Made by a program: the position numbers and the translations under genes. The notes beneath the pieces are model-generated. The model was not told the origin of the DNA and searched no databases. It saw only the letters and a program-made list of their open reading frames with translations. A DNA stretch of 14,481 nt. Source: an uncultured Anaerococcus sp. (GTDB lineage: Bacteria; Bacillota; Clostridia; Tissierellales; Peptoniphilaceae). Location of the stretch: positions 1 through 14,481 of the forward strand of contig NZ_CALGYW010000083.1 of assembly GCF_937934665.1 (NCBI RefSeq), given 5' to 3'. Positions 6,719 through 13,479 of the stretch are shown piece by piece. Each line of letters starts with the position of its first letter. Positions within the stretch are counted from its first letter, which is position 1.

Positions 6719-7519
6719 ATTAAGTTTTACATAGGATATTTTTTTGTCTATGCTTTTATAGGTTGGATAATGGAGGTTTCCTTCCAGGCTGTGAAGACTG
6801 GACGCTTTATTAATAGGGGTTTTCTAAATGGGCCTGTTTGTCCGATTTATGGGTTTGGGGCCTTGGGAGTTATATATTTTCTGACAGATATTGGAAAGAC
6901 TAATAAATTAGTTTTGTTTTTTGGATCAGTTTTTATAGCCACAGCCCTCGAACTTGTGGGAGGCTTTCTTTTGGAGAAGATTTTCCATAAAAAATGGTGG
7001 GACTATTCTGAGATGAGATACAACCTAGGCGGCTATATATGTGTTGAATTTTCAGTGATTTGGGGCCTTGCTTGCTTTGTACTTTATGAAGCAGTCCATC
7101 CATTAATTCAAAGACTTTTTGCCGTTTTAAATCCAAAATTTATTTTTTATACAGATATTATTCTTTTAATAATTTTTGTAGTAGATCTGACTCTTACAAT
7201 CCTAACCTTGATTGGTCTTAATAAGAAATTTAAGAAAATTGAAGAGGCAAATCTTGATATGAGAGTAGTTTCAGATAATATTGGCAGGCGAGTTTATGAT
7301 AGAACTATGAAGGTCAAAACTAAGAAAGAAGAGATCGAAGAAAGTCCAAGAGTTAAAGAACTTGAAAGCAAGAGGGAGAAAATTAGATCAGAAATCGCCA
7401 CTCGTTTTGATAAGGTGGGTGAGAAGAGAATCCTTAGAGCCTTCCCAAATCTTGTTGAAGAGCTAATTGACAGGGTTGAAAAAGATATAGAAGAAATTGA
7501 AAGATTGGATGAAAGATAG
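6719..7519 (+). CDS. CmpB-type membrane protein (PF06541, putative ABC-transporter type IV), probable ATT start
   Basis: Multi-pass membrane protein with the conserved motif RFINRGFLNGPVCPIYGFGA, a hallmark of this uncharacterised family. About five hydrophobic segments are followed by a charged, coiled-coil-like C-terminal tail of about 90 residues rich in Glu/Lys. The first ATG in frame is 6770, but that would cut away most of the first membrane helix. The frame is open back to 6707 and codes for FYIGYFFVYAFIGW directly before the Met. There is no ATG, GTG or TTG upstream in frame. ATT at 6719 lies 8 nt after a strong AAGGAG (6705-6710), giving 266 residues. The ATG at 6711 is in another frame, stops at once, and abuts the ribosome binding site. 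A lost T in the TTTT at 6715-6718 is the alternative. Function unknown. Confidence 0.85.
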   Translation: MKFYIGYFFVYAFIGWIMEVSFQAVKTGRFINRGFLNGPVCPIYGFGALGVIYFLTDIGKTNKLVLFFGSVFIATALELVGGFLLEKIFHKKWWDYSEMRYNLGGYICVEFSVIWGLACFVLYEAVHPLIQRLFAVLNPKFIFYTDIILLIIFVVDLTLTILTLIGLNKKFKKIEEANLDMRVVSDNIGRRVYDRTMKVKTKKEEIEESPRVKELESKREKIRSEIATRFDKVGEKRILRAFPNLVEELIDRVEKDIEEIERLDER

Positions 7520-7544
7520 ACAAATAAACCCCAAAATTGATATG

Positions 7545-7584
7545 TACCCTCTTTACTGGACAAACCAGTAAGGAGGGTATTTTT
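7545..7584 (+). terminator. Strong rho-independent terminator after the CmpB-like gene
   Basis: 15-bp stem (7545-7559 with 7565-7579, one G-T wobble), loop ACAAA, then TTTTT at 7580-7584. It lies between convergent genes. On the minus strand the same hairpin is not followed by a T run, so it mainly serves the plus strand. Confidence 0.85.
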
Positions 7585-7593
7585 AGTTAGGAT

Positions 7594-7686
7594 TTATTTG
7601 TTTTTCTTATAAATTAAGCCGATAAGTAAGGCTAGAAATATTCCAGCTATTATGAATGGGAAAGCAGAGTCTAAGAAATTTGCCAT
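7594..7686 (-). CDS. 30-residue single-span membrane protein
   Basis: Very short gene. On the minus strand AAGGAGGA (7691-7698) sits four bases before an ATG (7684-7686) that opens a 30-codon frame ending at 7594. The product has the short polar N-terminus MANFLDSA, one hydrophobic span (residues 9-25, FPFIIAGIFLALLIGLI) and the basic tail YKKNK, a good topology for an N-out/C-in single-pass peptide by the positive-inside rule. It lies 124 bp downstream of the ABC transporter on the same strand, so it may share its transcript. The near-perfect ribosome binding site and ideal hydrophobic length argue against chance. No function is assigned: a transporter accessory subunit, a small regulatory peptide or a toxin-like peptide are all possible. 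Confidence 0.7.
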   Translation of the reverse strand: MANFLDSAFPFIIAGIFLALLIGLIYKKNK

Positions 7687-7772
7687 AAAATCCTCCTTAC
7701 ATAGGGACAATACCAGCAAAAACAAATAGGAATTGTAAAAATCTTGTAAAATCTGCTCGTCTATGGGCAAGT

Positions 7773-7807
7773 AAAAAGAGCTAACCGAGAATCGATTAAT
7801 TCTTTTT
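7773..7807 (-). terminator. Weak hairpin after the ABC transporter gene
   Basis: AAAAAGA (7773-7779) pairs with TCTTTTT (7801-7807), with partial pairing inside and a large loop. It starts just after the transporter stop codon on the minus strand. The T run is inside the stem and pairing is mostly A-T, so it may be leaky and let transcription reach the small membrane-protein gene. Confidence 0.3.
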
Positions 7808-7810
7808 ATT

Positions 7811-10522
7811 TTATTCTGCAGATAAGGCTTCGACTGGGTCTTTTTTGGCTGCTATTCTTGATGGGATAAGACCAGCTAGTAGACTTAGTCCGACTGATAT
7901 GAGAACTAAAACGACTGCTGCTCCTGCCGGAAGGGTCGCGCTTATATCAGCAAAACCAGACATATTTACCATTATCCTTGTGATAAAGATATTTAAAATG
8001 TAGGTTAGACCCACACCTATGAGGCCTGAAAGAAGACCAATTATTAGGGTTTCTGCCATAAAGACCTTGTAGATATCTTTTTTACTTGCACCTATGGCCC
8101 TTAGGATACCTATTTCTTTGGTCCTTTCAAAGACTGAAATATAGGTGATTATCCCTATCATTATTGATGATACGATAAGGGATACTCCTACAAAGGCTAT
8201 GAGGATGTAGGAGATGGCTCCTATTATATCTGTGATAGATTTAGATATGATCCCGATTAGGTCGGTATAGGAGATTTGATCTTCTATTTTTTTATCCTTG
8301 TTATATTCATTGATAAATTTTTTGACCTTGTCCCTATTTTCAAAATTGTCTACATAGATAGAAATTTTTGATGGGTTTTTTTCGTCTATATAGCCTAATT
8401 CTTCTAGGTTTTTCTTGTAGGAGAAGTCTTTTAGGAAGTCATCGTAGATTTCAAGGTAGCTTTTTTTGTCATCTTCTTTTAGAAGATAGTCCACCATTTG
8501 CCTGTTATTTGCATCTTCACTAGGATTTGCTGGCATCTTTCCAGCTATGGCAAGTTTTTTGCTTTCTTCCTGCATTTTTTCTACTAGATCTTTTTTGTTT
8601 TGAAGGATCCAAGTATTTACCCTAAGGAGATTTTTTTCAGATAGGTTTTTTAGGTAGTCTTTAGTTAATTTTACCTTTTCGTCATCGTTTTCTGCCTTAA
8701 ATTTTATCTTATTTAGGACATTGATGTCTTTGTTATCAAGTTGGTTTTTGATTATTTCTTGATTGTCTACGTAGGATATCATCTCCTTTGTAAAGCCTTC
8801 TGTGTAGGCTAGGGGAGTTGTTATAATCCTATTGTCATCGTCATTTACCTTGCGGGCTATACCCACGATTTTTAGGGTTTTGGCATTTTTGATCTTTTCT
8901 TCTACCTTTGCCTTATCATCCTTGATATTTACGTAGTTTTCACCATCTTTTTCATAATAATCAGAAGGGGTCAGGATTTTGTATTCATGGCCTAGGATAT
9001 CTTCTGGATTGATGGTGACTTTTTTAATATCAACTTTTTTATTATCGTCAAGGTCAGCTAGGATGTCCTCGTATTCTTCTTTTTCTAGCAGTCCCAATTC
9101 GTAAAACTTAGACCTTAGGATTTGGTTAGAGTAGTCTGTAAAGAGGATTAGGTCATTGGGACCTTCTGGCCACTTACCAGAAACTAGTTCATATTCTTCC
9201 TTAACCATTGGTGAAATTTCTCCGTCCCTAGTAGTTATAAGTTGAGAAAAGTTTGGATTTTTATTTCCACTTCCAAAACCTGGTAAAAAGTTAAAGCCAG
9301 TAGGTCTTGCGCTTTCAAAATCAGACCCATCTGTATTTACCAATTCTCCCTTTGGGTCCTCGGTAAAGATATCGAAGCCACCATTGTAGCTATAGGAGAT
9401 AAAGTGGTTGCCTATGTCTTCGCTTAGTTTTTTATCGTTGGCTTCTAGGTAGGTTTTAAATTTTTCTAGGTCATTTTCTGGCCCAGTTCCTGATAGTTTG
9501 GACCTATTTTTAAGACCTATATCATTTGATATAACCTTACTTGTATCGGTGTTATTCTCTTCCTCGTCTCCCATATCACCAAGGGATGATAGGTCTACAG
9601 AGCTTCTTTCTATGTCAATGGGGTAGGACTTGAGGGCGTTTTTTTGGTTTTGTTCAATAAAATCGCTCGCTCCATTTGATATTGAGAGAATTAGGGCTAT
9701 GCCAATTATTCCAATTGATCCTGCAAAGGCTGTAAGAAGGGTCCTGGCTTTTTTGTTTAATAAATTGTTAAAAGAAAGTCCGAGGGCTGTTTTAAGCTTA
9801 AGGGCAATCTTTGAAATCTTGAATTTATCAGTCGTATCCGATTTATTATAGGGATCTGAGTCAGAGACAATCCTTCCGTCCTTGATGCCGATAATCCTTG
9901 TTGAATACTCTTCTGCGAGGTCCTTATTGTGGGTTACCATGATTACAAGCTTGTCTCTTGCAATTTCCTTAAGGAGATTCATAATTTCGATTGAAGTCTC
10001 ACTATCGAGGGCTCCTGTAGGCTCATCAGCTAAAAGGATTTGGGGGTCATTTACAAGGGCTCTTGCTATAGCAACCCTTTGCATTTGCCCACCTGAAAGC
10101 TCTGCTGGTTTTTTGTGGATATGGTCTTTAAGACCAACTCTTTCTAAGGCATTTATAGCTTTTTGTTCCATGTCGCCAGTATTTTTATTGGCGAGGGTCA
10201 ATGATAATTTTACATTTTCAAGGACCGATTGGTGGCTTATAAGGTTGTAGGATTGGAAGATAAAACCAATTCTTACATTTCTATAGTAGTCCCAGTCCTT
10301 GTCAGTAAATTTCTTGGTGGACCTACCGTCAATTATTAGGTCACCCTCGTCGTAGCGCATAAGACCGCCTATTACGTTAAGGAGGGTAGTCTTGCCGCCG
10401 CCCGACTGGCCTAGGATAGAAACAAATTCATTTTCTCTAAAAGAAATAGACACACCGTCAAGGGCTTTCTGGGAGAAGCCTCTCGTGTGGTAAATTTTTG
10501 ATATATTTTTAAGTTCTAACAT
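7811..10522 (-). CDS. ABC transporter, ATP-binding and FtsX-type permease domains fused
   Basis: 903-residue fusion of a MacB/LolD-type ATPase and an FtsX-like permease. The nucleotide-binding domain (about 1-225) has Walker A GQSGGGKT (38-45), Q-loop Gln90, signature LSGGQ (142-146), Walker B ILLADE (162-167) and switch His198, all intact. The first membrane helix is about 262-283. A very large, charged, presumably extracytoplasmic domain of about 470 residues follows, then three membrane helices (about 760-890) with the FtsX signature ERTKEIGILRAIGAS between the first two. This mechanotransmission architecture suggests export or extraction of a peptide, drug or lipid, not solute import. The substrate is unknown, and no two-component or resistance gene is adjacent. 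AAAGGAAA (minus strand) precedes the ATG. One chain carries both domains, so a homodimer could form the whole transporter. Confidence 0.92.
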   Translation of the reverse strand: MLELKNISKIYHTRGFSQKALDGVSISFRENEFVSILGQSGGGKTTLLNVIGGLMRYDEGDLIIDGRSTKKFTDKDWDYYRNVRIGFIFQSYNLISHQSVLENVKLSLTLANKNTGDMEQKAINALERVGLKDHIHKKPAELSGGQMQRVAIARALVNDPQILLADEPTGALDSETSIEIMNLLKEIARDKLVIMVTHNKDLAEEYSTRIIGIKDGRIVSDSDPYNKSDTTDKFKISKIALKLKTALGLSFNNLLNKKARTLLTAFAGSIGIIGIALILSISNGASDFIEQNQKNALKSYPIDIERSSVDLSSLGDMGDEEENNTDTSKVISNDIGLKNRSKLSGTGPENDLEKFKTYLEANDKKLSEDIGNHFISYSYNGGFDIFTEDPKGELVNTDGSDFESARPTGFNFLPGFGSGNKNPNFSQLITTRDGEISPMVKEEYELVSGKWPEGPNDLILFTDYSNQILRSKFYELGLLEKEEYEDILADLDDNKKVDIKKVTINPEDILGHEYKILTPSDYYEKDGENYVNIKDDKAKVEEKIKNAKTLKIVGIARKVNDDDNRIITTPLAYTEGFTKEMISYVDNQEIIKNQLDNKDINVLNKIKFKAENDDEKVKLTKDYLKNLSEKNLLRVNTWILQNKKDLVEKMQEESKKLAIAGKMPANPSEDANNRQMVDYLLKEDDKKSYLEIYDDFLKDFSYKKNLEELGYIDEKNPSKISIYVDNFENRDKVKKFINEYNKDKKIEDQISYTDLIGIISKSITDIIGAISYILIAFVGVSLIVSSIMIGIITYISVFERTKEIGILRAIGASKKDIYKVFMAETLIIGLLSGLIGVGLTYILNIFITRIMVNMSGFADISATLPAGAAVVLVLISVGLSLLAGLIPSRIAAKKDPVEALSAE

Positions 10523-10542
10523 ATTCTTTCCTTTCTCTTTAG

Positions 10543-10548
10543 ATTATA
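10543..10548 (-). promoter_or_regulatory. -10 element of the ABC transporter promoter
   Basis: On the minus strand this reads TATAAT, about 20 bp before the ATG. The -35 is weak. It lies within 30 bp of the opposing -10 at 10575, so the two promoters share a 64-bp divergent intergenic region and may interfere with or be co-regulated with each other. Confidence 0.45.
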
Positions 10549-10574
10549 CGTCTTAAGCCTTACACTTAAAGGAG

Positions 10575-10580
10575 TATAAT
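10575..10580 (+). promoter_or_regulatory. -10 element placed for a leaderless transcript
   Basis: TATAAT ends only 6 nt before the ATG at 10587, so transcription would begin at or next to the start codon. GGAG at 10571-10574 is an alternative ribosome binding site but is 12 nt away, and would need a transcript starting further upstream. Confidence 0.4.
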
Positions 10581-10586
10581 AGAGTC

Positions 10587-11588
10587 ATGAGAGATTTACT
10601 ACTAGTTAAAACTGGGCTTACTGAGCCTAATAAATTAAAAGTAAATAGGAGATTTTACCAGAGTCTTAGGATAGATGGTCTTGTCATTGAGCCTTTTGAT
10701 AGATTAACTAAGGAAGAAATCAACCAAGTTATTTCCCTAAATAAATATTATGAGGAAGTTGGTATAAAACTTGTGCTTCGTTTTGATATAAAAACTCTTA
10801 TAGCAAAACTTTTGGGGGTCGAGGTGCAAAGTATATCCTTATCTGATCCCAAAATTAGAAAGAGCCTCTATCATTTTATAGCCTTTTTAATTAAACACGG
10901 GCTAAGAGCCTTTGACCTTCTTGGTTTAGAAGAATTTGGAAGGGGTATGAGCCTTATCGAAGCTCTTAGGGAATTAAATAAAAATACCTTTTTTAATAGG
11001 GATATCTTATCCTTAGGAGAAGTTGATGTATCTTATAAAACTCTCCTAGCCCTGTCAAGTCCAAATCTTTCCTGCCTTTCTTTAGTAAGGCCTAGGGATA
11101 AGAGCAAGGATCTTTTAAAGCTTTCCAAAGATTTTGAAAAGGTAAATGCGGGGCTTATCCTTAGTCCTAAAAATTTTAAGAAAGAAGAAATAAATTTTAA
11201 GAATTATCCTAGTTCTGGCAAGAGATTGATTTTTATGACACTTTTCTTTTTAAAATCGAGCCTATATATAGAAGAGAGGGACCTTGATTTTGAAGATGTA
11301 AAGTTTTTACGAGAACTTTTCTCTTTAAAAAACGAGATGAAAAAGTTTGTCAAAACTAGTAAGATTTTGCCCAAGGAAAAAAACATCCTTGCCTTTATTA
11401 GAGAAGGTGAGGGAGAAAAACTTTTGTTTTTAGCAAACCTTATTGAAAAAGAAGTCCTAGTAGACCTTGCCTTTAAGCTTATGGACTACAAGGACTATGA
11501 CTTTTTACTAGGATCTCTAACCCGCCGTAGGCTTTATAGGACTATTGTCTTAAGGCCCTACGAGGCTATAGTTTTTAGAAAATTGTAA
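10587..11588 (+). CDS. Degenerate alpha-amylase-family (GH13) protein, probable pseudoenzyme
   Basis: 333-residue intact frame. It reads as a shortened GH13 alpha-glucosidase with the catalytic motifs eroded. Residues 25-68 fit the early barrel strands (IDGLVI, then VGIKLVLRF where active enzymes have the DxxxNH motif). Residues 86-114 (SDPKIRKSLYHFIAFLIKHG then LRAFDLLGL) align with the helix leading into the nucleophile motif GFRxDV, but Arg and the nucleophile Asp are replaced. SLGE (142-145) keeps the general-acid Glu. The NHDQ motif is gone (SPKNF, 193-197). The C-terminus (about 264-333: ILAFIREGEGEKLLFLANL, then LRPYEAIVF) is a clear amylase beta-sandwich domain. Active relatives have about 550 residues. 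The absence of stops suggests it is maintained, perhaps for carbohydrate binding or structure. No signal peptide. Assignment from remembered motifs. Confidence 0.75.
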   Translation: MRDLLLVKTGLTEPNKLKVNRRFYQSLRIDGLVIEPFDRLTKEEINQVISLNKYYEEVGIKLVLRFDIKTLIAKLLGVEVQSISLSDPKIRKSLYHFIAFLIKHGLRAFDLLGLEEFGRGMSLIEALRELNKNTFFNRDILSLGEVDVSYKTLLALSSPNLSCLSLVRPRDKSKDLLKLSKDFEKVNAGLILSPKNFKKEEINFKNYPSSGKRLIFMTLFFLKSSLYIEERDLDFEDVKFLRELFSLKNEMKKFVKTSKILPKEKNILAFIREGEGEKLLFLANLIEKEVLVDLAFKLMDYKDYDFLLGSLTRRRLYRTIVLRPYEAIVFRKL

Positions 11589-11610
11589 TTAAATTTAATA
11601 AATGTAAAAT
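11583..11610 (+). promoter_or_regulatory. Candidate promoter for ugd
   Basis: -35 TTGTAA (11583-11588, overlapping the end of the upstream gene), 16-bp spacer, -10 TAAAAT (11605-11610). It gives a leader of about 22 nt carrying AAGGAG at 11629-11634. Confidence 0.4.
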
Positions 11611-11639
11611 ATAAGAAAGTTAGAAGCTAAGGAGTAATA

Positions 11640-12800
11640 ATGAAAATTATAGTAATGGGCATGGGCTATGTAGGCCTATCAAATGCAGTTTTACTCGCCC
11701 AAACAAACGAGGTTATTGGCCTTGAAATTGACCCTAAGAAGGTTGAGGCCATTAATAATAAAAAATCGCCCCTAAAAGACGATTACATAATAGATTATTT
11801 AGCTAACAAGGATCTAAACTTGATTGCCAAGACAAGTGGCGAAGAGGATTTTAAGAATGCAGACCTTGTAATTTTAGCCCTTCCGACTAATTACGATGAG
11901 ACTACACAATACTTTGACACTTCTTTTCTAGATGATGCTATAAAGATGATTAAAGACATCAGAAGTGACTTACCTATTCTTATCAAGTCAACCATTCCTA
12001 TTGGCTATACTGAGGGCAAAAATAAGGAATATGACTGTGAGAATATAATATTTTCTCCAGAATTTCTAAGAGAGGGTAGGGCTCTTTATGATTCCTTAAA
12101 TCCTTCTAGGATAATTGTCTCAGATGAGACTAATCTTGGAAAAATGATTGCCAAACTTTATAAGGACGAGGCTTTAAATAAGCCAGATGTATTTCTTATG
12201 GGAAGGGGTGAGGCAGAGGCTGTAAAGCTTTTTGCTAATACCTACCTTGCTATGAGGGTGGCATTTTTCAATGAGCTTGATAACTTTTCCCTAGATAAGG
12301 GTCTTGATTCTAAGTCTATAATAGATGGGGTTTCTGCAGATCCTAGGATAGGAAATCACTACAACAACCCATCCTTTGGTTATGGAGGATATTGCCTGCC
12401 AAAAGACTCCAAGCAATTATATGCCAATTTTGAAAATATCCCTTCAGCCCTTTTTAAGGCTATTATTGATTCTAATGAGCTTAGAAAAGACTATGTAAGC
12501 TCTGATATTTTATCAAAAAATCCCAAGAGAATCGGAGTTTATAGGCTAGTTATGAAAAAAGGTTCGGATAATTTTAGAAAGTCTGCTATCTTTGATGTGA
12601 TTAATAAACTAAAAGAAAGTGGAGCTGATATAGTAATTTATGAACCAAACCTAGAAGGTGATGACTTTGAAGGGATGAAATTAATCCGAGACTTAGAGGA
12701 CTTTAAGGAAGCTGATCTTATTATAGCAAATAGGGTTGAAGACGACCTAAAAGACGTAAAAGATAAGCTTTACACCAGAGATTTATTTGAAAGGGACTAA
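11640..12800 (+). CDS. ugd: UDP-glucose 6-dehydrogenase
   Basis: Oxidises UDP-glucose twice with NAD+ to UDP-glucuronate, a precursor of capsules and other surface polysaccharides. The Rossmann NAD motif GMGYVG is at 7-12. Conserved STIPIGYT (117-124), SPEFLREG (139-146) and the EAVKLFANTYLA helix with Lys196 are present, and the catalytic cysteine is Cys252 in FGYGGYCLPKD. 386 residues is close to the short, streptococcal HasB-like form (about 400). AAGGAG at 11629-11634 sets the start. The next gene follows after one base, so these are co-transcribed. No glycosyltransferase or polymer-export gene is in the window. A UDP-N-acetyl-mannosamine dehydrogenase is the nearest alternative, but length and motifs favour Ugd. 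Confidence 0.92.
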   Translation: MKIIVMGMGYVGLSNAVLLAQTNEVIGLEIDPKKVEAINNKKSPLKDDYIIDYLANKDLNLIAKTSGEEDFKNADLVILALPTNYDETTQYFDTSFLDDAIKMIKDIRSDLPILIKSTIPIGYTEGKNKEYDCENIIFSPEFLREGRALYDSLNPSRIIVSDETNLGKMIAKLYKDEALNKPDVFLMGRGEAEAVKLFANTYLAMRVAFFNELDNFSLDKGLDSKSIIDGVSADPRIGNHYNNPSFGYGGYCLPKDSKQLYANFENIPSALFKAIIDSNELRKDYVSSDILSKNPKRIGVYRLVMKKGSDNFRKSAIFDVINKLKESGADIVIYEPNLEGDDFEGMKLIRDLEDFKEADLIIANRVEDDLKDVKDKLYTRDLFERD

Positions 12801-12801
12801 G

Positions 12802-13479
12802 ATGATTGAAAGAAAAAAAGTACCTGAGGTACATTCTAAACTAAGAAAATCTTTTATTTCTGTTCCAGAAGAAATTTATAAGGCAAGTGGGATAAAGATC
12901 TTTGATAAGAGGATAAAATCCCTACTTTTTACCACAGACCTTGCCATAATTCGTAATTCAAATGCGGATTCTATCATGGCAGTCTACCCATACACTCCGC
13001 TAAACTCAATTACATTAGCTATTATCTCGATTGCTTCTGTTCCTTGCTTTATAGGAGTTGGGGGAGGAACTACCCAGGGTCCTAGGTCAAGGGCTATAGC
13101 CTACTATGCAGAACTTGCTGGTGCCTATGGGGTAGTTGTAAATGGACCTATCCCTCATGAGGATATAAGAGAGATTTCAAAATTTGTCGATATACCTGTC
13201 ATAGCAACAGTTACTTCCCTAAAAAATGACTACAGAGCAAAGATTGAAGCAGGAGCTGAGATATTAAATATTTCAGGAGGCAAGTACACAGCAGATCTCG
13301 TAGCTCATATAAGGGCTGATATTGGCGATGACTTTCCAATTATAGCCACAGGTGGCAAGAGCGGAAAATCTATAATGGAGACCATTAAGGCAGGGGCAAA
13401 TGCTATTTCCTATACACCTCCATCTTCATCTGATGTTTTTGGATCTATGATGGATACCTATAGAAATGAGGATATCTAA
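12802..13479 (+). CDS. Uncharacterised TIM-barrel protein
   Basis: 225 residues; no signal or membrane segment. The alternating pattern of short hydrophobic strands ending in small residues (GVGGGT 85-90, GVVVNGPIPHED 110-121, PVIATVTS 132-139, EILNISGG 153-160, PIIATGG 179-185) is that of a (beta/alpha)8 barrel. ATGGKSGKSIMETIKAGANA at 182-201 resembles the phosphate-binding end of ThiG/NanE/HisF-like barrels, so a phosphorylated or nucleotide-type ligand is likely (inference). I recall homologues labelled only 'hydrolase', without experimental support. ATG at 12802 is preferred, with GAAAGGGA ending 5 nt before it and the ugd stop one base away. A TTG at 12787 in the same frame has no ribosome binding site. 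Its stop overlaps the next start (TAATG). Its place between ugd and a peptidase does not reveal its job. Confidence 0.8.
   Translation: MIERKKVPEVHSKLRKSFISVPEEIYKASGIKIFDKRIKSLLFTTDLAIIRNSNADSIMAVYPYTPLNSITLAIISIASVPCFIGVGGGTTQGPRSRAIAYYAELAGAYGVVVNGPIPHEDIREISKFVDIPVIATVTSLKNDYRAKIEAGAEILNISGGKYTADLVAHIRADIGDDFPIIATGGKSGKSIMETIKAGANAISYTPPSSSDVFGSMMDTYRNEDI

Noticed and set aside
6711..6734. ATG at 6711 as start of the CmpB-like gene
   Set aside because: Wrong frame, a stop (TAG) after seven codons, and it touches the ribosome binding site with no spacer.
9882..10250. 122-codon plus-strand ORF inside the ABC transporter
   Set aside because: Antisense shadow of the ATPase domain, whose motifs are all intact on the minus strand; no ribosome binding site.
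12787..12801. TTG start for the TIM-barrel gene
   Set aside because: No ribosome binding site before TTG; the ATG at 12802 has GAAAGGGA at the right distance and directly follows the ugd stop.
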